From: Candidatus Dadabacteria bacterium
GTDB taxonomy: Bacteria > Desulfobacterota_D > UBA1144 > Nemesobacterales > Nemesobacteraceae
Assembly: GCA_026706695.1 (NCBI GenBank)
Contig: JAPOYE010000110.1
Span: 1-48,514, forward strand
Reading direction: 5' to 3'
DNA length: 48,514 bases
The notes under the pieces are model-generated. The model saw nothing but the letters and a program-made list of their open reading frames with translations, was not told where the DNA came from and ran no database searches. The stretch's first letter is position 1, and every line of letters begins with the position of its first letter. Of this stretch, positions 8,633 to 16,939 are shown piece by piece. The translations under genes were made by a program, and so were the position numbers.

Positions 8633-11248
8633 CTAGCTCACCGCCGATATAAGAGAATCCTCTATCTTTTTGAGTTTCTTGGCACCGCTTATCTTGCGCC
8701 CTCTCGAGTCACGCACGTAAAACGTGTCGGCGACCTGATCCGCCCTGGTCGAAATCTTGGCGTAGTCAATCGAAAGATTCAGCTCGGCGATTGTTTTCGT
8801 GATGCTGTAGAGAAGTCCTTCCCGGTCGTGGGCATAAACCTCTATCACGGTCGCCTTATCTGAAGACTCGTTGTCAAACACGATTTCCGGAGGATACTCG
8901 GGAATTTTTCTTCCGTAGGAGGAATAGTTCCTCTTCCTCCTCTCAACCAGCCCGTCAACCTCAACATCTCCGTCAAGCACCTTGCTGAGGTTTTTGTCGA
9001 CCTTTTTCCACACCTCTCCATACTCCTCTTCGGTCAGGTAATCGGTCCTCTCCACATAGAACACGTCGAAAGCCTTCTTGTCGAGAGTGGTTACGATTCT
9101 TGCCCCCAGGATATTGAGTCCGTTCGCGCTAAGAACCCCGCAGAACTCCGAGAATATACCCTTCTTGTCGGGAGCACAGACTGTAAACTCGTCGTATTCC
9201 TCGTAGCGGATTACCTCCGTTGCGAACTTTCCCTCAATCGAGTTCAGGAGCTTTACGTGGCGTAAAATGTTCTGTCTCGAAAACTGGCCGAAATAGGAAA
9301 CCGGCATTTTTTTCAATATTTTCGTCACCTTGCGCTCGGGAATCTCTCCGGCGGCGTCTGCCACTATGTCCGAGGTCATCTTCTGCATCCACTCCTCATC
9401 GGTTTTACGCCGGTACGTGCCCGCCGACATCTGCCGGAGGGTCTTCACATAGAGCTCCTGGAGCAGCATTCCCGTCCAGTCTTTCCACACGTCGGGACCA
9501 ACCGATCTTATATCCGCAAAAGTGAGCAGGTAGAGAAGAGAGAGTGTTTCCTGGTCCGGAATGGACTTGGCCAACCTGTTCAGAACGACCGGGTCGTCAA
9601 GATCCCTTCTCTGGGAAAAATGAACCATGGCCAGATGATGTCTCACCAGAAATTCAAGCTGCTCCGCGTCGGAGGCACTAAGACCCATCCTCTCGGCTAT
9701 CTTCGGGATCATGGCAGCCCCTTTCTGCGCGTGGCTTCCCCCTTGGCCCTTCCCCATGTCGTGGAAAAGGCAGGCGAGGAAAAGAACATGTCTTTTCACC
9801 AAGGTTTCGGCGACCTTTGTGAGAAAGGGAAATTTTTCCTCGTATTCGTAATTTATAAGCCTTTCGATCTCCCTGACCATGAATATGGAGTGTATGTCGA
9901 CTGTATAGACGTGGTAGGAATCGAACTGCACCATGCAGACTATTTTCCCGAATTCCGGAATGAAGCGGCCCAGAAGACGCATCTCGTTCATCTTGAGCAG
10001 CGTTTTAGAAACATCCTTTCCGAAACGCAGGAGTCTCAGGAACATCATGTTGAACTCCGGGTCGTTTCGGACCTTTTCGTCTATGCGGGTTGCCTGCTCG
10101 GCCATGAGAAGTTCCAGGTATTCCGTGAATTCGACCGAGTGGCGGTCAGCGTATTCAAACGCGCGCAGGAAATTGCAGAAGTCCTCGCTGAAAACGTTTC
10201 TGCTCGTCACGGAGAGATACTTGCCCCGTATTGTAAAACCGTGGTCAAGATGAATGGCCCTTTTGGCGAGCCTTCTTCGCGCGTACGCCCTCGTGCATTT
10301 TTCCGTCAGCCTTCGGGACTGCTGTACCAGCACCGCGGCGCGGAGGTAATAGATCCTCATGAACTTCTCCACCGCACGGAGCTTTCCGTCCCTGTAACCG
10401 AAGGATTTCGCTACCTGGACCTGAAGATCGAAACTCAGGTTGTCCTCCCTTTTTTTCGCCTGGTAATGCAACTGCGCACGCACAAGCATAAGGAAGTTAA
10501 GGCATTTGCGTATCGCCACGTATTCCCTCTCCGAGACAAACCCCCTCTGGAGCACCTCCTCGAAACTTTTGGCCTTGTAGCTTGCCTGTGCTATCCACAT
10601 CGCCGTCTGGAACTCCCTGAGCCCTCCTCTTCCCTCCTTAACGTTAGGTTCGAGGATGTAGAGGGTTTTTCCGTATCTTTCGCCCCTTACGTCCCTTTCA
10701 TCTATTTTTCTCCTTATGAAATCGTGTGAGATCTTGGGGAGCACCTCGCCGTAAATTTCGTTTTCAAGTTCGTCGTAAAGAGCCCTGTCCCCGCATATGA
10801 ACCTCGAGTCAAGAAGAGAACTCAGGATGGTTACATCGTTTTTGTCCATTGAGAGCTCCCTGCACTCCTCAAGGCTTCTCGTGCAGTTCCCCACATCCAT
10901 TTTCGTATCCCAGAGAAGGTAAAGAAGCCGCTCAACTACTTCCTCGGCCAGGCCCTTCGAGCCTTTTTTGTGAAGGAAAAGAAGATCTATGTCGGAGTAC
11001 GGGGAAAGCTCTTCCCTGCCGTAACCCCCGAGAGCCACTATGGAGACGCCTTTGAGTTCCGGGTAACCGTACCGCGAAAGGGCCTGCTTGATGAACTCGT
11101 CCACAATCTCGGTTCTCTCTCGGGCAAGCTCGTAGCCTATGAGGGCCTTATTTTTCCTGCTCCTCGCGTAATGGCGCCTGCGTATATGCTCGTAGGAGTC
11201 CGTAAAAAAAGCCAGAAGCTCATTCTCAGTGGTCTCAAGTTCTTTCAC
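8633..11248 (-). CDS. glnD: bifunctional PII uridylyltransferase/uridylyl-removing enzyme
   Basis: Nitrogen sensor that uridylylates or deuridylylates the PII protein in response to glutamine. Domains in order: nucleotidyltransferase with GGYGREELSPYSDIDLLFL (residues 74-92, metal aspartates 86 and 88), helical linker, HD hydrolase with LFHDMGKG...H (about residue 490 on), then two ACT domains (about 680-750 and 795-865; DKKGIFSEFCGVL and DREGLLYSITKTI). At 871 aa all parts are present. The start is GTG at 11248. It lies between an O-methyltransferase and nadB with short gaps, an unusual position; no glnB or glnK is in this window, so the PII partner must be encoded elsewhere. Confidence 0.95.
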   Translation of the reverse strand: MKELETTENELLAFFTDSYEHIRRRHYARSRKNKALIGYELARERTEIVDEFIKQALSRYGYPELKGVSIVALGGYGREELSPYSDIDLLFLHKKGSKGLAEEVVERLLYLLWDTKMDVGNCTRSLEECRELSMDKNDVTILSSLLDSRFICGDRALYDELENEIYGEVLPKISHDFIRRKIDERDVRGERYGKTLYILEPNVKEGRGGLREFQTAMWIAQASYKAKSFEEVLQRGFVSEREYVAIRKCLNFLMLVRAQLHYQAKKREDNLSFDLQVQVAKSFGYRDGKLRAVEKFMRIYYLRAAVLVQQSRRLTEKCTRAYARRRLAKRAIHLDHGFTIRGKYLSVTSRNVFSEDFCNFLRAFEYADRHSVEFTEYLELLMAEQATRIDEKVRNDPEFNMMFLRLLRFGKDVSKTLLKMNEMRLLGRFIPEFGKIVCMVQFDSYHVYTVDIHSIFMVREIERLINYEYEEKFPFLTKVAETLVKRHVLFLACLFHDMGKGQGGSHAQKGAAMIPKIAERMGLSASDAEQLEFLVRHHLAMVHFSQRRDLDDPVVLNRLAKSIPDQETLSLLYLLTFADIRSVGPDVWKDWTGMLLQELYVKTLRQMSAGTYRRKTDEEWMQKMTSDIVADAAGEIPERKVTKILKKMPVSYFGQFSRQNILRHVKLLNSIEGKFATEVIRYEEYDEFTVCAPDKKGIFSEFCGVLSANGLNILGARIVTTLDKKAFDVFYVERTDYLTEEEYGEVWKKVDKNLSKVLDGDVEVDGLVERRKRNYSSYGRKIPEYPPEIVFDNESSDKATVIEVYAHDREGLLYSITKTIAELNLSIDYAKISTRADQVADTFYVRDSRGRKISGAKKLKKIEDSLISAVS

Positions 11249-11275
11249 TTTGGGATCCCGGGAAATAAATATCCG

Positions 11276-11917
11276 TTAAATCCTGACACTTAGCGCCACC
11301 CCGTCGCGAAGGGGAACCACCGTGGAGAAAAACTCCGGGTCCGAGAACAAAAGCCGGTTAAACTCCAAGACTCCTTCGGTGCTCTCAGAACCTCCGCCGC
11401 CGAGAACCCTCCCTCCCCAAAGCACGTTATCGGTAATGAGCATCCCTCCGGGGTTAAGCCTCTCCCGCGCAAGCTCGATGACCTGCGGGTAGTTCTCCTT
11501 GTCTATGTCATTGAATATCATATCAAATTTACGGTCCGAATTCGCCAGTACTTCGAGCGCGTCCCCGCAGACAAAGCGGAGCTTGCGAATCTGCCCGGCC
11601 CGCGTGAAGTACCCGCGCGCCGCCTCCGCGTTTTCCTCAAGCCAGTCCGTACAGGTTACCACGCCTCCGTCACCCAGAAAAAGGGAGAACCAAAGGGCCG
11701 AGTACCCGAACCCGGAACCCATCTCAAAAATGCTTTGCGGCCTGCGCAGAAGGCATATCTGCGAAAAAAACCTTCCCACAAGAGGCCCCACTATTTTCAC
11801 GTCGCTTCCCTCAGCCCGCTTTTCCATCTCATAGAAAACCTCGTGGACGCGAGGATAGAGAGAGAGAATGTAATCTTCGATCTCGGGGTTCGTTATAATT
11901 GCGCCTTCGTCCATCAC
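11276..11917 (-). CDS. class I SAM-dependent O-methyltransferase (caffeoyl-CoA OMT/COMT-like family)
   Basis: Small-molecule O-methyltransferase of the family that includes caffeoyl-CoA OMT and catechol OMT. It has the SAM glycine motif EMGSGFGYSALW, an acidic SAM contact (CTDW), the metal site region NDIDKENYPQVIELA and NPGGMLITDNVLWGG with a conserved Asp-Asn pair. The 213-aa length is typical. The first ATG at 11917 overlaps the pduO stop by four bases (ATGA); a second in-frame ATG is at 11914. The substrate cannot be read from sequence, and operon position with NAD and B12 genes gives only a weak hint. Confidence 0.88.
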   Translation of the reverse strand: MMDEGAIITNPEIEDYILSLYPRVHEVFYEMEKRAEGSDVKIVGPLVGRFFSQICLLRRPQSIFEMGSGFGYSALWFSLFLGDGGVVTCTDWLEENAEAARGYFTRAGQIRKLRFVCGDALEVLANSDRKFDMIFNDIDKENYPQVIELARERLNPGGMLITDNVLWGGRVLGGGGSESTEGVLEFNRLLFSDPEFFSTVVPLRDGVALSVRI

Positions 11918-12489
11918 CCGTCCTCGCCCCGTCCGAAATCAACGAAGATCTCCCCCGTCCCCGCGGCCTTATTCTCCACTCTCGCAAGAACGAAAAGAAG
12001 ATCCGAGAGGCGGTTAAGGTAAACCAGAATCCTGCTTCCCTCCTCGGAATCCCCGAAAAATTCCTCAACGCCTCTCTCGGCCCTCCTGCACACCGTGCGG
12101 GCGAGATGAAGCCAGGCGGCGCCCTCCGCCCCTCCAGGCAAAACAAATTCCCTAAGCTCTCCGACCTCTGGCAAAAACTCATCTATCCGTTCCTCAAGCC
12201 GTTTCGCCATCCCCGCGGTCACCCTCGGCGGGGAGAAAGTCGAATCCAGCGGGGTCGCCAAGTCGCTTCCCACGGTGAAAAGCGCGTTCTGTATTTCCCG
12301 CAGAAGCTCCTTAACCCTGGGATCGACCGCTTTTGTGCAGGCAACTCCCAGAACCGAGTTAAGCTCGTCCACATCGCCGTACGCATCGACCCTCGGCGAT
12401 GATTTCCTCACCCTTTTTCCGCCCAGAAGCGAAGTTTTCCCGTCATCTCCAAGACCAGTGTAAACAGTAGTTATTCTCTTTTTAGGCAT
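11914..12489 (-). CDS. pduO: cob(I)alamin adenosyltransferase, PduO type
   Basis: ATP:corrinoid adenosyltransferase that makes adenosylcobalamin. The N-terminal ATP motif is TTVYTGLGDDGKTSLLGG, followed by VDAYGDVDELNSVLG; the C-terminal block with ARTVCRRAERGV and YLNRLSDLLFVLAR is the family signature. The ATG at 12489 gives 191 aa, beginning MPKKRITTVY as in homologues; the longer frame reaching 12564 adds an unrelated arginine-rich leader. AGGAGGG lies about 18 bases upstream, further than ideal. It is the first gene of the minus-strand run through nadA and is divergent from nuoE. The symbol follows the family name; cobA-type enzymes are unrelated. Confidence 0.93.
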   Translation of the reverse strand: MPKKRITTVYTGLGDDGKTSLLGGKRVRKSSPRVDAYGDVDELNSVLGVACTKAVDPRVKELLREIQNALFTVGSDLATPLDSTFSPPRVTAGMAKRLEERIDEFLPEVGELREFVLPGGAEGAAWLHLARTVCRRAERGVEEFFGDSEEGSRILVYLNRLSDLLFVLARVENKAAGTGEIFVDFGRGEDG

Positions 12490-12633
12490 TTGAAAAAATT
12501 TTAACCGCCCTCCTGCGAGCTTCAATTGCGGTTTAAATCTCCTCCCTCCTGCGACACATCCCAAGCGCCTTGCCCGCCGCTTTAAATCATGTTAGTTTTT
12601 AATTTCCGGCTTTAAGTTGTGAGGAGGTTCGGA
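12490..12633. promoter_or_regulatory. divergent promoter region between pduO and nuoE with repeated CCCTCCTGCGA
   Basis: A 144-base gap between divergently transcribed operons. The 11-mer CCCTCCTGCGA occurs exactly twice, near 12508-12518 and 12544-12554 (minus strand: TCGCAGGAGGG). AT-rich TTTAAATC stretches flank the copies. No convincing -35/-10 pair was found, so calling this regulatory rests on position and on the direct repeat. Confidence 0.35.
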
Positions 12634-13110
12634 TTGCCTTTCCCCCCCAGGCTAAGAGATAAGATACAAGAAATAGCGGATGACCACGAAACCAGGCTTT
12701 CGGCGCTTATTCCCGTCCTGCGGGAAGTGCAGAACGAATTCGGCTGGCTTTCCACCGAATCCATGGAAGAAGTCGCCGAGACACTTGATATTCCCGCCTC
12801 TTCGGTTCAGAACGTCGCGTCATTTTACACCATGTTTTTCACAGAACCCGTGGGGACTCACGTTATGTGGCTCTGCAGAACCCTTTCCTGTGCGCTTCGC
12901 GGAGCCGAGGGGTTGGAGCATCACCTATGCAAGCGCCTGGGAGTAAAAACCGGTGAAACAACGGCCGACGGAAAAATAACCTTTCTCGAAGCGGAATGTC
13001 TTGCCTCCTGCGGTACCGCCCCCGCCATGCTCGTGGACGATACTCTTTACGAGAACCTCACCGAGTCGGAAGTTGACAGAATAGTTGATGAAATTAAGAG
13101 AAGGGAATGA
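12634..13110 (+). CDS. nuoE: NADH-quinone oxidoreductase subunit E (24 kDa, [2Fe-2S])
   Basis: Thioredoxin-fold [2Fe-2S] subunit of the NADH-oxidising module of complex I. Cluster cysteines are at 81 and 86 (CRTLSC) and 122 and 126 (CLASC), matching the Cx4C...Cx3C pattern. The helical N-terminus with LIPVLREVQNEFGWLS and VASFYTMFF is typical. TTG at 12634 is chosen because GAGGAGG (12621-12627) sits 6 bases upstream; the GTG at 12619 would place that site inside the gene. Product 158 aa. It is separated from other nuo genes in the window and overlaps the next gene by ATGA. NuoE-like subunits also serve formate dehydrogenases and hydrogenases, so the complex is inferred. Confidence 0.9.
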   Translation: MPFPPRLRDKIQEIADDHETRLSALIPVLREVQNEFGWLSTESMEEVAETLDIPASSVQNVASFYTMFFTEPVGTHVMWLCRTLSCALRGAEGLEHHLCKRLGVKTGETTADGKITFLEAECLASCGTAPAMLVDDTLYENLTESEVDRIVDEIKRRE

Positions 13111-14435
13111 GCGAGAAACTTAGAAAGGACGCAAGGAAGCTTTTTGACCAGGCGCTTAAAGAAGCCGACCCGGGAAAATGCGTTCTGGAGCATATTAAAC
13201 TCAAAGGCAAGCAACTTAAGGTCGGAGGGAAGAGCTTCAATCTCTCCGATTTCGAGTCGGTGTACGTCGTGGCCTTCGGAAAGGCCGCGTCCTCCATGGC
13301 CGCGGCGCTTGAGGAGCTTCTCGGCGAGCGGATAACCGGGGGAATCGTGGTATCAAATGTCCGTTCCGAGCAGGCTTTTCAGAAAATGGATTTTCATCTC
13401 TCCTCTCACCCGGTGCCGGATGAAAAAAGCGTCGAGGCGGCGAAAAAAGTAGTCTCGCTTCTCGAAGGATCGGGAGAGAAAGATCTCGTGATTTTCCTCA
13501 TATCGGGAGGCGGAAGCTCGATACTCGCGATGCCAAGCGAAGGGCTCACCATAGGGGATAAAAGAGCGGTGACCCAGAGACTGATGCTGAGCGGAGTCGA
13601 CACCTACGGCCTTAACACCGTGAGGAAGAAAATGTCGCAGACAAAAGGAGGAGGGCTTCTTAAAAAAGCCCTGCCCTCGCAGGTCATCACGCTGATTCTC
13701 TCGGATGTTGTGGGCGACCGGCTTGAATTCATAGCTTCGGGACCCACGGTTCCCGACACTACGACCTACGAGGACGCGTGGCGGGTCATAGAGGCACTTG
13801 AGCTTGAGCATAAAATTCCCCCTAGGGTGGTGGTGCATCTTGAGAGAGGAAGGGAAAAAAACAGTTCTCCCACGATGGACCGCGAGCAGTACGAACGGAG
13901 CGGAGCCACCACGGTTGTTGTCGGAAACAATCACAAGGCGATAATCTCTATGGAGAAGATGGCGAAGAAAATGGGGTACAACACGCTTTTTCTCTCCTCC
14001 CAGATATCTGGAGAGGCAAGGGAAGTGGCCAAGGTGCTTGCGGGAATCTCCTTTGATGTACAAAGGTTCGGAAGGCCTGTTAAGAAACCCGCCTGCATAC
14101 TTTTCGGGGGAGAGACAACCGTGAACGTAACGGGGCGGGGACGCGGCGGGCGCAACACCGAGACCGCCCTTTCCTTCTGCTTTGAGATAATAGGGAGTAG
14201 TGGAATCGTGGGGCTTTTCGCCGGAACCGACGGAATAGACGGTCCCACGGACGCCGCCGGGGCGATATGCGACGGGCAATCACGCCTGATAGCAAGATCG
14301 ATGGGCATAAGCGCGAGAGACCATCTTGCCGACAACGACTCTTACTCTTTCTTCGAAACCCTGGGCGATCTTATAAAAACCGGAAGCACGGGAACAAACG
14401 TCATGGACGTGGGAGTGGTTCTGATAGGAGAATGA
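13107..14435 (+). CDS. glycerate 2-kinase, MOFRL family (GckA/TtuD type)
   Basis: Member of the family once annotated as hydroxypyruvate reductase and now known as glycerate 2-kinase; it phosphorylates D-glycerate to 2-phosphoglycerate. Visible blocks are YVVAFGKAASSMA, GGIVVSN, SSHPVPDEKSVEAA, LFLISGGGSS-type glycine loop (FLISGGGSSILAMP), RKKMSQTKGGGL and LSDVVGDRLEFIASGPTVPD. The C-terminal MOFRL domain carries FGGETTVNVTGRGRGGRNTE and GTDGIDGPTDAAGA. At 442 aa it is full length. Its ATG overlaps the nuoE stop, suggesting coupled translation. The link to the complex I subunit is unexplained. Confidence 0.92.
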   Translation: MSEKLRKDARKLFDQALKEADPGKCVLEHIKLKGKQLKVGGKSFNLSDFESVYVVAFGKAASSMAAALEELLGERITGGIVVSNVRSEQAFQKMDFHLSSHPVPDEKSVEAAKKVVSLLEGSGEKDLVIFLISGGGSSILAMPSEGLTIGDKRAVTQRLMLSGVDTYGLNTVRKKMSQTKGGGLLKKALPSQVITLILSDVVGDRLEFIASGPTVPDTTTYEDAWRVIEALELEHKIPPRVVVHLERGREKNSSPTMDREQYERSGATTVVVGNNHKAIISMEKMAKKMGYNTLFLSSQISGEAREVAKVLAGISFDVQRFGRPVKKPACILFGGETTVNVTGRGRGGRNTETALSFCFEIIGSSGIVGLFAGTDGIDGPTDAAGAICDGQSRLIARSMGISARDHLADNDSYSFFETLGDLIKTGSTGTNVMDVGVVLIGE

Positions 14436-14475
14436 AAAACCATCGGACAGGCGGAACAGGAGAGAACCTCGAACG

Positions 14476-15831
14476 ATGGACAGTCTGACGAAATCACCCC
14501 TTCCGAGCAACGAAGAGGCGGAGCGCGCTGTACTGGGCTCTGTACTCATTGAAAGCAGCTCGATAAACCAGGTCCTCGAAATCCTTATAGCCGAGGATTT
14601 CTATAACGAAAGCCACTCCAAGATAATGAACTGCATGATAGATCTTGACAGGGAGGGCACACCCATCGACGTTCTTACCCTGTATGAGTGGATGGACTCC
14701 AAGGGGATCATAGAAGAAGTCGGGGGGGCCGCCTACCTCACCTACTTGGTCTCGACCGTTCCCACGGCGGGAAACGTCGCTCATTACGCGAGGATAGTAA
14801 AAGACAAGTCCGTCCTGAGGAAACTGGTGCTCACCGCAACTGACATAGCCCACCGCGGGTACGGACCCGATATCGAAGTTGACGAGTTCCTGGACAGGGC
14901 GGAGCAGTCAATCCTCGACATCGCCCAGAACAAGATAAAGCCAAGCTTCTGGCACTCAAGGGAGCTCGCACCGGTGGCGATAGACAATATCGAGAGGCTC
15001 TACAAGAAAAAAGAGCTCATAACCGGCTTAAGAACCGGCTTTGAGAAACTCGACCACCTGACCTCGGGTCTTCAGAGATCTGATCTCGTGATAATTGCCG
15101 CGCGCCCGGGGGCGGGAAAAACATCGCTCTGCCTTAACATAATAAGCAACGCCGCATTGAACGAAGACCTCTCAGTGGCCATGTTCTCGCTTGAGATGAC
15201 GAAGGAGCAGCTCATGATGAGACTTCTTTCCATAAACTCGAAAGTCAGTTTTTCGGCAATGCGAAGCGGGTACATAAGGGATAACGACCTGGAGAGGCTG
15301 TTTGATTCAGCCGAGAGGTACGCGAGCGCGAGCATCTTTATAGACGACACCCCGGCACTCACGGTGCTTGAGATAAGGGCAAAGGCGAGACGGCTTAAGA
15401 AGGACAACCGCCTCGACCTGATCGTGGTCGACTATCTGCAGCTCATGAGAGGAAGCTCGAGAAATGAAACCCGGGAAAGGGAAATAGCGGAGATCTCGGG
15501 CGCCCTGAAGGCGCTTGCCAAGGAACTTGACGTTCCGGTAATAGGAATCTCGCAGCTAAGCCGCCAGACCGAAGCCAGAACCGACCGCCGTCCCCAGCTC
15601 TCAGACCTCAGGGAAAGCGGCGCCATAGAGCAGGACGCAGACGTAGTGCTCTTCATTCACCGCCAAGACATATACAGAAAAAACCCCGAGGAAAAAGATG
15701 GCATGGCGGAACTCATAATCGGAAAGCAGAGAAACGGGCCCACGGGCACGGTGAAGCTGGTGTTTCTTGAGCAAAACGGGATTCCGAGCTTCGAGAATCC
15801 TTCGGACGAATTCGAAGAGGGATTCGTCTAG
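14476..15831 (+). CDS. dnaB: replicative DNA helicase DnaB
   Basis: Hexameric 5'-3' helicase of the replication fork. The N-terminal domain (SNEEAERAVLGSVL) is followed by the RecA-like motor with Walker A RPGAGKTS, the MFSLEMTKEQL block, Walker B LIVVDYLQLM and DLRESGAIEQDADVV. At 451 aa it is normal, with no intein. The ATG at 14476 follows GGAGAG. It lies 40 bases after the glycerate kinase gene. Its TAG interlocks with the convergent gene's TAG: the tetramer CTAG at 15828-15831 holds both stop codons. Confidence 0.97.
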   Translation: MDSLTKSPLPSNEEAERAVLGSVLIESSSINQVLEILIAEDFYNESHSKIMNCMIDLDREGTPIDVLTLYEWMDSKGIIEEVGGAAYLTYLVSTVPTAGNVAHYARIVKDKSVLRKLVLTATDIAHRGYGPDIEVDEFLDRAEQSILDIAQNKIKPSFWHSRELAPVAIDNIERLYKKKELITGLRTGFEKLDHLTSGLQRSDLVIIAARPGAGKTSLCLNIISNAALNEDLSVAMFSLEMTKEQLMMRLLSINSKVSFSAMRSGYIRDNDLERLFDSAERYASASIFIDDTPALTVLEIRAKARRLKKDNRLDLIVVDYLQLMRGSSRNETREREIAEISGALKALAKELDVPVIGISQLSRQTEARTDRRPQLSDLRESGAIEQDADVVLFIHRQDIYRKNPEEKDGMAELIIGKQRNGPTGTVKLVFLEQNGIPSFENPSDEFEEGFV

Positions 15832-16460
15832 ACTATGAAGGGCTTTACGACCGCCTTGGACTTTGACTCCTCCAGGTAGAGAGCGGGGGAGCGCTGCCAA
15901 GCAACGAATTTTTGGTGGATTTCTGCGAATTTCTGCCTGACCGAGGTCCAGTGAAAATCCCAGTCGTAGTTCTTAGGCCTGTCTGAAAAAAACATTTCGG
16001 AGAATACGGCGCTCTGCTCCGGAAGTCCCTTCTCCGCGATCCAGCCCGTTCTCACGTTCGCGTAGCCGCTGGCAAACCCCATGGCCAGCGTTCCCTCGAG
16101 GCCGAGGCGCAGCGCTGCCGCGTTCACAAGCTCTACATAGACGTAGAGGGCTTCCGTTGTGCGGTAGTTTTTCTCCGGGAATCTCTCCCGGAACTCCTGC
16201 AGGTTCTTCACGAGATACATCGGATAATAGGTTGGAGAGTAAACCGAAACGGATTTCGTCGGACTCCCAAGCGGCTCGCGCGTTATTGTTTCCCCGGAAA
16301 TTGTCCCGAGCATGAAATCATCCCCGCAGTAATCCCCCGTATCCCCGCAAAGAGCCAGGGAGACCCTTATCTTCTCCCATTCTTCTCTGGCGATCTCGCT
16401 TGCGCGCTCTATCTCGCTGGCTGTCTCGTCGGCTAAAACAAGTTCTTCAAGTGAAGGCAT
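15828..16460 (-). CDS. hypothetical protein (210 aa)
   Basis: I do not recognise this family. The frame is open for 210 codons with the amino-acid mix of a soluble cytoplasmic protein. It has an acidic helical N-terminus (EIERASEIAREEWEKIRV), a middle rich in Tyr and Ser (SVYSPTYYPMYLV), and Trp/His-containing segments near the end (DWDFHWTSVRQKFAEIHQKFVAWQ). There is no signal peptide or membrane span. It is probably the last gene of the minus-strand run begun by the cupin, 61 bases after the DCC gene. Its 3' end shares the CTAG with dnaB. Organisation and composition make it a likely real gene of unknown role. Confidence 0.7.
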   Translation of the reverse strand: MPSLEELVLADETASEIERASEIAREEWEKIRVSLALCGDTGDYCGDDFMLGTISGETITREPLGSPTKSVSVYSPTYYPMYLVKNLQEFRERFPEKNYRTTEALYVYVELVNAAALRLGLEGTLAMGFASGYANVRTGWIAEKGLPEQSAVFSEMFFSDRPKNYDWDFHWTSVRQKFAEIHQKFVAWQRSPALYLEESKSKAVVKPFIV

Positions 16461-16521
16461 CTTGAACGAAAATCCTCCTGCGCTTCAATATACATATACC
16501 GGGGAATTTATCAAAAAACAC

Positions 16522-16905
16522 TTAAGGCAAAAACCTTTCCCTCTCCTCAGGGGACGGTACCCGGCATGTATCCCTTCTACCGAAAATACTGTAGCGGTTC
16601 CTCGATATGATTCCGTAGAAATAGTCTTTTACAGGCCGGGGGACGCATATTAGGAGCGCGGGAAGTGTCCAGAGACCCCCAAGCCTTCTAAGAACCAGCA
16701 AAACCGCGTCAGCTCCCTCGTAAACCCCTTCTTCATCAGCGTAGGCTATCTTCCAATCGCGCGGGGGTTCGTCCTGATACAGAGAGAACTCAACGGCTGT
16801 CTCTCCCTGCACGGGGGAAAAGAATATTTCCCGGCGGACATCCGCCCACATCACGAAATCGACGAACCTGTTACAGAACCCGCACACGCCGTCAAAAAAA
16901 ATCAC
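16522..16905 (-). CDS. DCC-family thiol-disulfide oxidoreductase-like protein (DUF393)
   Basis: Small protein of the DCC family, named after its N-terminal FFDGVCGFCN block; Cys8 and Cys11 form a CxxC as in thiol-disulfide proteins. The family's middle (GADAVLLVLRRLGGLW) and C-terminal part (YGIISRNRYSIFGRRDTC) are present. GTG at 16905 is the only standard start, but relatives usually have several residues before this block. The frame stays open upstream into the cupin's end (EIEIPGSEKPV precedes), with a GGGAG 7 bases before an ATT codon, so a non-canonical or different start is possible. The catalytic role of the family is not firmly known. Confidence 0.82.
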   Translation of the reverse strand: MIFFDGVCGFCNRFVDFVMWADVRREIFFSPVQGETAVEFSLYQDEPPRDWKIAYADEEGVYEGADAVLLVLRRLGGLWTLPALLICVPRPVKDYFYGIISRNRYSIFGRRDTCRVPSPEERERFLP

Positions 16906-16939
16906 AGGTTTTTCTGATCCCGGAATCTCTATCTCCCGT

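Noticed and set aside
9620-10729. 369-codon plus-strand ORF opposite glnD
   Set aside because: Antisense to a complete GlnD; no domain features and no ribosome site.
12490-12564. Longer pduO start giving 25 extra residues
   Set aside because: The added leader is arginine-rich, unlike relatives, and lies in the divergent promoter region; MPKKRITTVY matches the family start.
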